Shown: piece after piece, positions 1 to 11,022 of the stretch
Position numbering within the stretch: the first letter of the stretch is position 1
Layout: each line of letters starts with the position of its first letter
NCBI GenBank assembly: GCA_028829895.1
Contig: CM054177.1
Span: 35,117,064 to 35,181,063 of the forward strand
DNA: 64,000 nucleotides
Source: Sinotaia quadrata
Lineage: Eukaryota > Mollusca > Gastropoda > Architaenioglossa > Viviparidae
Direction: 5' to 3'
Position numbers and translations under genes: made by a program
The notes under the pieces: model-generated
The model's database searches: none
What the model was told of the DNA's origin: nothing
What the model saw: the letters and a program-made list of their open reading frames with translations, nothing else

Positions 1-1849
1 TTTCCCTGTGAATGACTGTCTGATTAAATTATCCGTTATTTATACAACTGTGTGTGTCATGGCGGGAAACATATCTCCAAGTCAATGAGTGTCAGGCTGA
101 GCAAACTATCCCCCAACCTTCCCCATTCCTTCTCTCCAGGACTGTTCATGCATAGTTTATAATCCATTTATCATGACAGTAAAACGTTTAACATGACAGG
201 AATCTGTTTAATGCGACATGGCATTGCACAATAGGGTCACAAATGCCAGCATAGAAAAATATACACAAAAAGGAAGAGTCTTATCAAATAAAAATAATTA
301 ATGAATAAGAATAAACTTTAGTTAATAAATTAGGCTTAATTTGCCCAGGACTCTCTGACAAATTGAATCTCTGGAGGAACAGTAGTATAAGGCATAATTA
401 TAACAATATAAACTATTTCCTAATTTGCAATATCAGAATCATAACCAATCATAATAACTCTATACAAAGTGTCGAAATTGTAAATAAAATTTATAGTTAA
501 TTTAGGAAAGGGGAGAATTCCCATCATATAACACTCTATAATATATATTGCACTAGTTGTAAGATTCCCCTTTCCACACTACTACTGTAGTAGCCAATAA
601 TTCTTTTTTTTTTCTCTTTCCACACTACAATTAGCCAAGATTTCTTAGTTTCTGCTTTCCACACACTAGCCAAGATTTTTTTTATGTATTCGCAACACAT
701 GCGTATTTCACATTGTTTCTGTCTATAGGGGCATAATTTTTCTGTTATCAATCAGGTCTTTCAGCACATGCGCAGTTGAGTTGTAGGCAAAAGCATCTTC
801 CTTGCTCTTGTTTGAAATCAGAATGAGTAATAAAATTCAGCTAGCTTCCAACCTAATTTACATTGAACATCTTTATGTGAATCAAAATTACACAATGAGG
901 AGAAACAGTAACTAGATTGTAATAAAATAACTCTGCCTGATCCATACGGTATATCAACTTTAGAATGGGATGGAGAGGCTGTTAATGAGTTGTTTTTTTT
1001 AAAGTCAATGTCTGTTTTGTCTTCTATGGCACTGTAGTAGTTATTTGGTTCATTCTGATGAGTGAACTATAAATGAGTTTATAAAAGAACACTGAATACA
1101 TCTGAATGAACTCAGGAAGGAGTCTGAGAGAAGTTGACTAAAGCTGTGCTGTTGTTGACTTTATAGTTACATAAGTTAGGATTGCCAATGTGTTGTCTAG
1201 GGTCCCAGTGAATGTCGTAGCACGTGGTCCATTGAACTTGTCTTTGGCCTGTGGGTAATTCTGCCCTGGTGTTGCTTCATGGTTCCATACTTTTCAAAGT
1301 CATCATCCATCTCAGACAATTCCTAGTCTTTGCTCTTTCTGCTCCATTAACCGTAGAGGAACGATATGGGAAACGATGGATTCGAATGAGTGTCCATTCC
1401 AATGGGGTGGGGGTGGGTATTTATGTGAAAGTTGGGTTCTATGCTCTAATCTCCCCTTCTGGACATAATCTCTCCCTTGTCTCACTCATTGTTCTATAGT
1501 CTCGGTTGAGTGACTCTACTCAAAAGACTGCCCTGTGAGCGCAAGTCTGGTGCCTTTAGAAGGTGCCTGACCCTCAGTCTCAGCTGTCTCGTGTCTCCCT
1601 TGATGTTTATATGGTTATGTAACCTACGCGTCATCTCTCGGTGTGTCTGCTGCGAGCACCCGGCCATGTGGTGGCTTCTATCGCTTTGACTTGCTTTAAA
1701 TCTATAATCCTATGTCGAGATCAAAGTTTGATTGTCTAAAATTCTGAATATGATTTTCTACACCGCAAAATATCTGACTGGCTTTGCAGTGGCTTACAAT
1801 TAAATTAAAGCATCAAAGAATTCTCTGTGTGTTTCAACTTTAATTAGGA
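1..1849. other. AT-rich intergenic DNA, no gene recognised
   Basis: No ORF here resembles a protein family I know. Around 1200-1680 the base composition is more mixed than the surroundings, but the open frame at 1251-1499 (82 codons) shows no domain, no convincing splice sites and no signal beyond chance. The rest is ordinary AT-rich sequence with short homopolymer runs. Confidence 0.6.
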
Positions 1850-2215
1850 AAATTCCTCATTATGTCTGTTTGCATTTTCAACTCCACACATCCCATTCTC
1901 AATTTACAATTTCCTGCAACAGTATTCATTAGCCCAATACACACATGGTAAAATAAATACAGCATATCACACAATGTCGTTGAAATTGTAGAATTTCCTA
2001 CAGCAAGTGAATTCTTTAATCTCAGCCCATTGTCTGGTCTAGTTCTCATAAATCATGATGATTGGATAATAGAAAACTACTCACTCAGTTTGCATTACGT
2101 CAGCAATATATAGTATTCTTGCCTCAAGCTGTTTACAACTCAGACACTTTCAAAAATAACACTATAAGGAGTGCCCAAGGTCGGGTTAGTCTGACAACTT
2201 AGTAATTTATATAAC
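1850..2215 (-). mobile_element. Dispersed repeat family A, copy 1 (LTR-like)
   Basis: This segment matches, in the same orientation, the copy at 58590-59175. Shared blocks include TTTCCTGCAACA near 1910, the CATCAGC/CGTCAGC block near 2100, a TGTTTAC block near 2130 and a GTGCCCAA.GTCGGGT block near 2175. A reverse-orientation partial copy lies at 53050-53205. Read on the - strand the best-conserved end starts TGTTAAATTGTC (in the other two copies), as in an LTR beginning with TG. No protein is encoded. An LTR or a non-autonomous element is the likeliest explanation. Confidence 0.6.
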
Positions 2216-3369
2216 ATTTAAATTTAAAATATGGAGACGCAAATTTACCTTGTCACAATTTGTTTGGAGGAGTAGCCTAAGGTTAGGGGTGGCCTGGGGT
2301 GGTGGAAAATTAACATCTTGCCCATCTCCTAGCAAACCGTCATATCCTCCCATTTGCAACTGGTCCCAATTGATATATTATCCCGTTTCTTATGCTTCCC
2401 ATTTGCGACCTGTCCCACTTGTTATCTTATTCAATTTTTGACTGACTTCAACTACTATTGCTTCCCATTTGCAATTTGTCCCACTTGCTATAATATCTCA
2501 TTTGTGACTGGCTGCCTTTCACAATTCATTTCAGTGATCGGGTTCATTAGTTTGTATGCCTTCCATAGCTGGTGAACTTATATTTGACAACAGACTTCTA
2601 GTTTTACTCATTTTGATCGTTTAACCCAGATAAATCAGCCAGTCCTAATCCTACTTGACATTTAATGGCTCCCATTATCAAAACAACGACAACTGAAATC
2701 AATGTATGTATATAAACGTTTACAGTCGTACGCACACGCACACACACAAATAATGCAATTTTGCTTTAAATTCTATTTCGCCAAGTGCAACTAGTTGTTT
2801 TAGAGTTACAATATGTAAAATGCACAAATGAAAACCTGAACTTCCAGCTTGACTCTAGTGTGTTTAAATGTGTCAACTCACATAAATCCACTTTATGGAA
2901 GAGACGCCATTTAATTGTTACAATTTTCCAAATGCATGACTTACATATGTTTTTAAATAAGCCAGCTAAATTAGTTCAGAAAAAAAATATCGTCTTGTGA
3001 TATACACTTTAATTGCCTGTTTGTAAATACCGAGTGTGAACGGTAGCAGTCCAGGCAAACAATACTTTGAAATATGTAGGCCATTCAGACACTGTTATCA
3101 GTCCAAGGAGTGAAATCAAGGTGCACTGTGCGATAACAAAGTGACGAGACCGACTAGAGTACAGTGTGTTGTCCTTCATATTGATATATTATTTCATGGT
3201 CTCAGCTGACTAATGTTAATACGGATTACGTCATGTGCCCAATCGATTTTATCTCCAGTCACACTGCATGCAGACAGCTGCCAGCTCAGGCAACAATTCT
3301 TCGTCCGTGTTACACAAAGTCGTCTCCTTGACCTGCTGGTTCTGTTTTTCCAGTGTTGACCTAGGATTT
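2216..3369. other. Intergenic DNA with a short irregular repeat
   Basis: Three diverged copies of a block beginning CCCATTTGCRA and ending TCCCA occur near 2348, 2398 and 2464, irregularly spaced. A short CA-rich run lies near 2732-2750. No gene is recognised. Confidence 0.5.
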
Positions 3370-3399
3370 ATGCGTGGTAAATCTGTCAGCCTTCAGCCG
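3370..3399 (+). CDS. Candidate first coding exon (10 codons), possibly of the TMEM86-like gene
   Basis: An ATG at 3370 opens a frame of exactly ten codons, ending at CCG followed by GTGAGTATT, a strong 5' splice donor (GT at 3400-3401). The exon ends in phase 0. The TMEM86-like exon downstream also starts in phase 0 after its acceptor at 10985-10986, so the two could be joined in frame, giving the leader MRGKSVSLQP before IAYQNL. This needs a 7.6-kb intron containing repeats, which is normal in such genomes. There is no transcript evidence, and short ORF-plus-donor combinations arise by chance, so this is an inference. Confidence 0.25.
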
Positions 3400-3401
3400 G
3401 T

Positions 3402-4140
3402 GAGTATTTTTTTTTTAAAAATAGAACACCACTGTCATTAGATGAGTGAAAGTATGCCCTCCGCTGATGTACTAATGTCAAGCAATCATCTGCTCGCTCC
3501 AAATCTCTACAGAAATCCAAGAACGTTAGATCTTGTTCAAATCACTACTCGCCAATTGCTAACTTTAGTTGAAACGTGTTGAAACATGGATTTATTTATT
3601 CCAGTAAAGTACCGATATCTCTCCTAGCTACAATAGTATTAGAAGTATTTTAACGCATTCTCGATTATATTACAGTGTACCCTTCCTCGAAGTATCTTAA
3701 AGCATTATGTGTTCAATGAAGAATATAACCCTCGCTATCATTGTAATAGATGGACCATAGTTCTTTGTGATTTCAAATTAGAATATAGTGTTGTATCTTT
3801 GTTATCAATGCATTAAAAAATTCCACTGTGCCCTAAAATTTTAACTATACCATTAGTATATATAATTTAGCCCCTTCACTTTTATCTATTCAGGTAAAAT
3901 TCATCCATCTATCCTAGCTACCCATATTGACAGCAGTGTCTTAAAGCTTTAACAATTTAGTATAGAATGCATCTATTTTATCTCGTTACTGTAGCATTAT
4001 AAACAAACTGTAGTAATATGACTTCATCGCCATCTTAATTTAATGATTATTCATTAATAATTGTGATTTCTGACATGTTTTTGCAAAGTATTGATCATGT
4101 TTTTGTATTATCAGTGCATAGTCTAGACTCTAGAATTTAT
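3402..4140. other. AT-rich DNA, nothing recognised
   Basis: No coding signal, tandem array or dispersed repeat recognised. If the exon at 3370-3399 is real, this is intron. Confidence 0.5.
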
Positions 4141-4189
4141 TTATCGATGCATTAGGCTGGCTGTCCTTATTAGTGTCGCCTGGAGATGG

Positions 4190-4620
4190 ATGCGTGAATG
4201 TGTGAATGAAAGATGTTCGTGCGACCGTGTTCCGGCCTCGCGGCCTTACAATTGAGATATTTTCACCGGCATACCTCCCAGTGCTACTTAGTCCGTGATA
4301 TGTGACGGTAAGATTCACTTCCGGAAACTACGGTTAGTGGGGGCGAAAACGCCACCCAATCTTTTCTCACCTCTCACGGAAACGAGACCGTCAAACGGTG
4401 ACGTCATGTTCGACTGCGTTGCCAAGGCCCGGAAACAATTATCACCTTATTGTCGGCTGCTTAATCCCCAGACTGTATGTACTTAAATAGGGGTGAATTT
4501 CTCTGTCCAAGTGCCTCTCGTTTTATTTTTCTGGCGTTCGTCCAGTTTACCAGTCGTCTCTTTGCCTGTCTGCCGCCATTTTTTTGCAGAAATTCAGTAG
4601 AGATCTTAAACCAGTGATTC
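4190..4620. promoter_or_regulatory. GC-richer island with promoter-like motifs
   Basis: About 400 bp stands out from the AT-rich background and has many CpGs. It contains a full CRE (TGACGTCA, 4399-4406), a TATA-like TTAAATAG (4483-4490) and a YY1-like GCCGCCAT (4572-4579; ATGGCGGC on the - strand). Such a cluster fits a core promoter, a CpG-rich first exon or the promoter part of an LTR. Whether it drives anything, and in which direction, cannot be told from the sequence. A - strand ATG inside the YY1-like motif opens only ten codons before a stop. Confidence 0.3.
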
Positions 4621-5487
4621 ACGGCACATTATCCACTATGTATATAACCAATAAACTGTACAGCTGGGGGTCCGCAACTTTTATATAGTTGGAAAAATGG
4701 TCCTTAGATGTAAAAAGTTTGGAAACCACTGTTCTAAATAACTGAAGGAACAAGTTATAAGATTCCGGTGTGTGGGACATTGCGTGCTTCCTCGAAATTT
4801 TACACTGTTTCTTTTTTTGGTTTGTTTGTTTTTTTAGGAAATCAACTTGTGAGGCATTTTGCTTCGAAGAGGGCCGAGGTGTTGACTTGCTTCGGCTTAG
4901 GCATATATTCTAGTCAGTTATTCCGGTTATCTTTATTCTTTCGCTTAGAATAGATACATCTCTTCCGTAGCGTATAGTCCAGATCACGGCGCCCGTTGTG
5001 TATCAGGATTTTTTCCACGGCGCAATCAGAAAACATCTCCAATTCCTATGAGATGCTTCTTACACTCAAAATCAAACAACTATGTGAATAAAGTGAGTGA
5101 AGATGTTGTCAGGATATATAAAGCAAATTATGCTGTTATAAAATATATTTTCATAATTCTAAAACCATTAAATTATTTACCTTTTCTACTGTCTGTATAA
5201 TTATAGAGTAGACTTCCGTTAAACGATTAAGCTTGCTGATGCAACCACTTGTTTACGCGTGTAGGAAATGTAGAGTAAGCCAGAGATGAAAGACAGGTCG
5301 ATAGACGGATACTAGATGCCCATATTTGATTTCTTTCCGTACAGTGACATAACGCTAAACCGTTAGTTGACCTCAATTCATTCATATAATCGCTTGAATG
5401 AATCGAATTTGTCAGACGCGCAGCCATTGATACAGAGTGCCCACCGTCCACGGGTAAAGAGAATCGCTCATTAACTTCACATAGTGC
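4621..5487. other. Intergenic DNA, nothing recognised
   Basis: Mixed AT-rich sequence. The open frames at 4768-4953 (+) and 5227-5451 (-) show no family resemblance or supporting splice structure. Confidence 0.5.
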
Positions 5488-5489
5488 TA

Positions 5490-6174
5490 GTCCATATCTG
5501 TCCGCAACAAACTACGAACTTTCAACAGCAACGTTAAGTCTGTCCTCCTCTATGGCTCAGAGACCTGGAGAGTCACCAACACCCTAACCAACAAACTCCA
5601 AGTATTCGTCAATGGCTGCCTTCACAACATACTGAAGATCAGGTGGACAGACAAACTAAAGAACACTGATTTCTGGCAGTGGACAAACCAAGATCCCATC
5701 AACCAGCAGATTGCCAGGCGTAAATGGCAATGGATAGGACACACCCTGCAGACCCCCCTACCCCCCCCCCCGCAGGACATCACCCGGCAGGCTTTGCAGT
5801 GGAACCCCCAGTGAAAGAGACCAGTCGGTTGAACTAAGACTACTTGGAGACGATCCTGCGAAGAGGAAATGAAGAGCTGCAACCTATCATGGGGTGAACT
5901 GAAAAAGGCTGCCCAGAATAGACTGAGATGGAGACTGTTGTTGAGGCCCTTTGTTCCACAGGGAATCCAAGGAGATAAGTCAAGTAAGTCAAGTGCTGGT
6001 CTTGAGTTACAAGCTGAATGTCGGAATCAGAGCTTGGGGAATATACAGTCTTACAGAGACGAAAACCTAGAGGTGAACCAACTGAATCAGAGATCTATAA
6101 TGGAGGCATTGTCTGCAGTCTACGCCCAGAACCGTAAGAGACTGCGAGAGGCCGCTAGGAGAGTCGCTACGTGA
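5490..6174 (+). pseudogene. LINE endonuclease/reverse-transcriptase, C-terminal fragment
   Basis: From about 5508 the frame reads through the end of a non-LTR retrotransposon reverse transcriptase: SVLLYGSETW, NILKIRWTD, RRKWQWIGHTLQ, then QALQWNPQ, TTWRRSCEEEM, SWGELKKAAQNR. These are the standard C-terminal blocks of invertebrate endonuclease-reverse-transcriptase LINEs (the part after the catalytic palm). The catalytic YADD region and the 5' end are absent, as expected of a 5'-truncated insertion. Two in-frame TGA codons lie just after the QWNPQ block (near 5812 and 5830), and a run of C residues at about 5760 may mark slippage. A last open stretch runs to the stop at 6172-6174; its final 50 or so residues are not recognised. 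It is a dead copy. Confidence 0.85.
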
Positions 6175-6212
6175 TGTCAGAAACATATCGAATAACCGAC
6201 AATATGTTCAGC

Positions 6213-6693
6213 TGTTGAATGAACTATAAGATAAGTCATTGCACCAAACGAGACACAGAATTCAGAGATAGTGTGTGGTTAGTTAACTGGGCCACGCGAC
6301 AGTACACTATGTTAGTCGCATATCGTAATTGTTCATTTTTCTTCTATTTTAATTGAATTGTTATTAAATTTATTGTTATCATATCCATTGTTATATAATT
6401 GTTTGTAGCACGACCAGAGATTCAACTGACTGGGGACGAGCCATAATAAAGGGATAAAGAATCATAAATCTTAATTTATAAATAGGGGGAGTTATCATTG
6501 TCTGTTGAGGCAAGTCAACTGATTTATCTGGCGAGGTGTCGTGAATAATTCGCCGAATATTGTGGCATTTCGTGGAGGATAAGTCAGGCCGTCCGGCTGT
6601 CGCTATTGTTAGGAATTATTCAATAAACCAATATTGATAAAACTGGAATCTAAAATAGGACAGGGTCGTTAAACGTAGACCGGACATGTGACA
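6213..6693 (+). mobile_element. Dispersed repeat family B, copy 1 (LTR-like)
   Basis: This block matches the reverse complement of 37300-37865 over nearly its whole length (shared points: TGTTGAA start, TTGTTCATTTT, GTTATTAAATTT, ATAAAG, GAATATTGTGGCATTT, a GATAAGT block, AATATTGAT, GACAGGGTCGT, and the end GACATGTGACA). Its last 180 bp also match 38118-38268. It starts with TG and ends with CA, as LTRs do. No matching target duplication directly abuts it, although TATGTT occurs close to both ends. It lies immediately downstream of the LINE tail. Confidence 0.6.
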
Positions 6694-6793
6694 TATGTTA
6701 TAATTAGAGATGTACTCAACACTTAATTCCACTACAATGGAATGAATCTTCTCGCGCTATCATTGCTTACATGGGAGATATCGATTGGATTAC

Positions 6794-7446
6794 TTAGTCA
6801 AGTTCATTTAATCAAGTTCATGTAGTCAAGTTCATTTAATCAAGTTCATGTAGTCAAGTTCATTTAATCAATTTCATGCACTCAAGTCTATTTAATCAAG
6901 TTCATATAGTCAAGTTCATTTAATCAATTTCATACACTCAAGTCTATTTAATCAAGTTCATGTAGTCAAGTTCATTTAATCAATTTCATGCACTCAAGTC
7001 TAATCAAATTCATGTAGTCAAGTTCATTTAATAAATTTCATGCACTCAAGTCTATTTAATCAAGTTCATGAGGTCAAGTTCATTTAATCAATTTCATGCA
7101 GTCAAGTGTATTAAATCAAGTTCATTTAATCAATTTCATGCAGTCAAGTGTATTAAATCAAGTTCATTTAATCAATTTCATGCAGTCAAGTGTATTAAAT
7201 CAAGTTCATGTAGTCAAGTTCATTTAATCGATTTCCTGTAGTCAAGTGTGTTAAATCAAATTCATGTAGTCAAGTTCATTTAATCAATTTCATGCAGTCA
7301 AGTGTATTTGATCAAGTTCATGAGTTAAATTCATTCAATCAAGTTCATGAGTTAAATTCATTCAATCAAGTTCATGAGTCAAGAATATTTAATCAACTTC
7401 ATGTAGTCAAGTGTATGAAGTCAAGTTCAATTAATTAAGTTCATGA
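6794..7446. repeat. Minisatellite, 14-bp basic unit
   Basis: Alternating 14-mers such as TCAAGTTCATTTAA and TCAAGTTCATGTAG are repeated for about 650 bp, with variants (TCAATTTCATGCAC, TCAAGTGTATTAAA) grouped into 28- and 56-bp higher-order units. The right end is more diverged. Confidence 0.9.
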
Positions 7447-7791
7447 CTGGACTAGTTACCACCCACATATGTAGGAGACGGATTACTGATTGTAATCAAA
7501 ATGTTGGCTAGCGTCCCCAGTTACGAATGTATTCCATTTAACTTAGTCTGATAAAACTATTATCACTAATTTCGCAATCTTAACAGAACACGTGAACCGA
7601 TTTGTGTTATCGAAATGACAGAATATAGTTCATATTCTCCTAGAACTCAAATAGCCATCGAATTACAAAAGATTAAGAACTCTAAGAGAATTTCAGTACT
7701 AAATAAACATACCACAGCACGACACAAACATATTGCAATATGTACAGTAGCACAGAATAATAGATACAAATAGTTAAAATACACACATTCG

Positions 7792-7823
<32 letters not shown>

Positions 7824-8117
7824 GCACACAAAAATAAACACAAAACTAAAATATTATCCAAAATTAAGCATGTGAAAGCAATGTGAATGTTTAAGATATA
7901 ACACAGGACACACTTAGAGGTGAACTCGATATAAAATTAACACGAAAAAGTAAATTGAAAAGATAGTGGAGATCAAGACTGGTGTCGTACGTGAATTTTT
8001 TTTTAAAAATATGTTTTCAGAGCTTTCTTCTCTTTTAGATGCTAAGGACTTTTGTACATTTTGGTTTTCGTGTCAAGCGCAAATGTCGAGAGAGTGTATA
8101 TACACAGGTAAGAGGGT
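7447..8117. other. Intergenic DNA with a (CT)n run
   Basis: Contains a CT dinucleotide run at about 7796-7822. No gene or element recognised. Confidence 0.6.
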
Positions 8118-8200
8118 ACAGGTACTTGGGCTGTAATATTAGTAAAACATAGCAGTGACAGGTACATGGGCTGTAATATTAGTAAAACATAGCAGTGACA
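8118..8200. repeat. Two-copy 40-bp tandem repeat
   Basis: Two nearly identical copies beginning ACAGGTAC and ending CATAGCAGTG. Confidence 0.85.
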
Positions 8201-8256
8201 GGATAGCGTACAGCAGATGTATCCGTGCCGAGATCTTTGATATTGTATTTAATCAG

Positions 8257-10246
8257 TGTCACGGGGGTGGGAGGGGGTAATCAGAAAATTTATTTTTGTC
8301 CCTGCGAATTGTCTCCCCCTTGCCCATACGTGACCCAACGGGGATGCTATCACGCTCTCAGAGTTCACCTGCGGGTTAGGGTGAAAGGTTAATTAGATGT
8401 GCTGACAGCAAATTTGTTCCCAATTGCCATCAGGGCTTTTGGCTTATTTTGTGTACATTTTTCAATGTATTAATGAGCGAGTGGTACTATTTTCATGCTT
8501 TGTCAGAGTGTTTGAGAGTGTGAATACTTACTTTGTAATTTTACTTTTATAATTAAAATCACTTGAATGTCTTTTTATGTTAAGGTTGGATAGTTATTTT
8601 AACAATAGATAGAAGTTGTAGCTAGTCAATTTTAGTCCTTACATATAAATTTAGTTAGGAACTATTTTTTTAGTCAATGCACCCCTAGAATGAATGCACC
8701 AAAACCCCGAGAACAATAGCCTAAGCAGTCATGACTAATGAGAGATTTTTTTTTTTCTGGGAGGGAAAGAATAAAAGGATTCACCCGGCCATTTTGAATC
8801 AGTGTGTGTGTGTATGTTCTGGACTACAGAGAGGTGTGAGGTCGTATATGGTTCGCCTACACCGAGTCTGGACCGTCTTTTCTATTCTCGTCACAATCCA
8901 CAATCGGGAAAGAAAGACCAGAATATCTTCCAAGTATTATACAGTGTTGGAGGTGTGTTTTGTCGCACCCAACTCTTTTATGGTAACCTGCATCGGATGC
9001 CAGTATTATACGTTGGGACCGAAACCTGGACAGTGGTTGTTCATCAGTGACTTTGCGCCAAGTGCTGACGGGACAAGACTGGGCCGGGAGAAAGATATTC
9101 ACCACCACTCATCAATATACCAACCATCTTTTAACTTCGCCCGCTATTCTTCAGCGAGGAGTTAAAGTTATACTTCGGCGTTTATCAACGCGAAAGTGCC
9201 AGTCAACGAGGCCTGACGGTTCTACAACCTCAACTCGTCGTATGTACTTCGTACATTATCTGCGGTATCATCGTGATTTTCTTAGTTATTGGCCAATACC
9301 ACTACGTTTATTTTTTTCGTCACGCAGACGTGCGTTTTCTTTTCCTTGAAATTAGTAAGTAGAAGAATTTTTCTCAGGGTGCATTCATTTAGGTAGGTTA
9401 GCATAGTTTATTAATTATTTAGGACTCTATTGAAACATTATTGACATTTCTTTATATAAACATTGATGATTGATATAGGGTATTTACCCTAAACTTTCTT
9501 TTACAGACATTTAATTTAAGTGGAGATAATTTTAGTGTTCATCTTTTGTGGTGGGATTTTACCCACAGATTGGTATTAGAAATTTTTGATACTATTTGAT
9601 ATAGTATTGCGGTTTTCACCGCGGCTCTTTTTTAGTGTGGCTATTTGCGGTCATCACCGCTCCGTACATGATTTGATAATATTAAATGATTTGATAGTAT
9701 TGCGGTTTTCACTGCTAGATCTATTATTAATTCTGTTTGTCATTTTATTTCATTTATCATATCCATTGTTCTTTCTTTCTTTCTTTCTTTTTCCCCCCTA
9801 TCCCATGAATGTTGCCGAGCGGATGTATTTTTTTTGAATGAATGACTAACACGTTTGAGAGAATTAGCCCCAAGTTGTTAGAATAAATTTCTTCTTTTTT
9901 TAACTCTTCATCAAGAGTTGGGTTTTTCTCTCTGTGTGTGGTGCAAGTGCGGTGCTACGGTTGTTTGTTCGTTCATTCTGTCCGTCCCTCAAAATACATT
10001 CATCCCGCATTCATACATACACGCTGGTTTTCACACTTTACCCCACATGCAAAATAAATATATATTTCCCACAAGACCAACGTGGTATTTGCATGTGAGA
10101 ATGATTGTATGACACCTTAGAGTAGATCATTCAGTGTGATCCAGCAAGTCACGGTAACTGACTTGACCCCACCCCCCTTTGACCGAGAAGGAGAGAGAGG
10201 CCAGCGACAGTCAGTCAGACAACAACAACATAGGCGGCCCGTGACA
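8257..10246 (+). mobile_element. Solo LTR (about 2 kb) with 5-bp target-site duplication
   Basis: The segment starts TGTCACGGG (8257-8265) and ends with the exact reverse complement CCCGTGACA (10238-10246). It is flanked on both sides by ATCAG (8252-8256 and 10247-10251). TG...CA ends, a short terminal inverted repeat and a 5-bp direct repeat are the hallmarks of an LTR retroelement insertion. With no gag/pol between the ends and about 2 kb in length, this is most simply a long solo LTR left by recombination. The 3' part (about 9700-10200) has a second, diverged copy at 21150-21605, which supports it being a family. The ORFs inside (for example 8731-9165, 144 codons) look like chance or decayed untranslated sequence. 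Confidence 0.75.
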
Positions 10247-10376
10247 ATCAGTCAATAGGCAAGCAGTCACATAACGTACATTATGTTATATTCTAATCAG
10301 TCAATAGACAAACAGTCATATAACGTACATTACATTATATTTAATCAGTCAATAGACAAACAGTCAACAGATGAGC
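10247..10376. repeat. Imperfect tandem repeat around ATCAGTCAATAG
   Basis: Three copies of AATCAGTCAATAGRCAARC, each followed by CATATAACGTACATTA-like sequence in the first two, with a period near 65 bp. The left flank of the solo LTR (TTTAATCAG) also resembles this unit, so the LTR probably inserted into or beside this array. Confidence 0.7.
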
Positions 10377-10606
10377 AGTCAAATGTATCTTTTACGGCAT
10401 GGTCCAAAAGCAGTCCCTCTGATCAAATGTAACCCTCGTAAAATTTAGTGGCCCGCATTTATAAAAAAAAATATTTGTGTAATTATATGGTATAATTAAT
10501 CTTTTTTTTAAAAGATTAGAAGAGACCTTTCTATTCATATACAAATGTCATTCTCTATCAGAGGAGACCTTTCTATTCGTATAGAAATGTCATTCTCTTT
10601 CATAAG

Positions 10607-10800
10607 ATGGAGGTCAACAAGGACATGAATGTGCAGCTTGTTATCCCCACTGCATTTTGGAACCAAGTAATGGAAACAGGTCAAGCTGCCCTGTTTAGTG
10701 GACATGCTGGGATAGGCAGCACACAGCTAGTGGAACAAATTTGTGTAACTGTGTCAGTAGCTAGTGGAACAAATTTGTGTAACTGTGTCAGTAGTTAGTG
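10607..10800 (+). pseudogene. Ty3/gypsy integrase zinc-finger (H2C2) fragment
   Basis: The frame from 10607 reads QLVIPTAFWNQVMETGQAAL followed by FSGHAGIGSTQ. This has the pattern of the N-terminal H2C2 zinc-binding segment of LTR-retrotransposon integrases (QLVVP..Y...V....H....GHLGI..T). The first histidine position is changed, and after GIGSTQ the sequence runs into a 34-bp repeat (10725-10812) rather than the expected cysteines. It is a scrap of a dead element close upstream of the TMEM86-like exon, and not part of that gene. Confidence 0.6.
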
Positions 10801-10812
10801 GAACAAACTCGT
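10725..10812. repeat. 34-bp tandem repeat, 2.5 copies
   Basis: The unit starts AGCTAGTGGAACAAATTTGT and ends in TGTGTCAGT. Starts are at 10725, 10759 and 10793 (partial). Confidence 0.85.
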
Positions 10813-10969
10813 AATTTTTATTAGTTTGCTTCCTTGTTTTTCTTTACTTGTTCGGGCGTCATGTTATTTGAAATTCTAGCTCGGATATAACATATTCTAA
10901 ATTGTTTTAAATGTCAGTATTTTTTTAAAAGTAAAGTGTAATGTTTATGTCATTGGTCGGTTCATTAAT

Positions 10970-10986
10970 ATTTTTTTCTTTTACAG
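10970..10986 (+). promoter_or_regulatory. 3' splice site (acceptor) before the TMEM86-like exon
   Basis: A pyrimidine-rich tract ends in TTTTACAG at 10986, directly before the open frame. The frame is open from the first exon base (10987) with no stop, so coding sequence could enter from upstream in phase 0. Confidence 0.6.
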
Positions 10987-11022
10987 ATCGCATATCAGAA
11001 CCTAATAGGGATCAACTGGACC

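Noticed and set aside
1251..1499. 82-codon + strand ORF in a less AT-rich patch
   Set aside because: No family match, no promoter, splice or conservation evidence.
7647..7841. - strand ORF beginning with RERERE repeats
   Set aside because: Created by the CT microsatellite at about 7796-7822.
8731..9165. 144-codon + strand ORF with competing frames on both strands
   Set aside because: It lies inside the solo LTR. No domain is recognised, and overlapping frames of similar length suggest chance.
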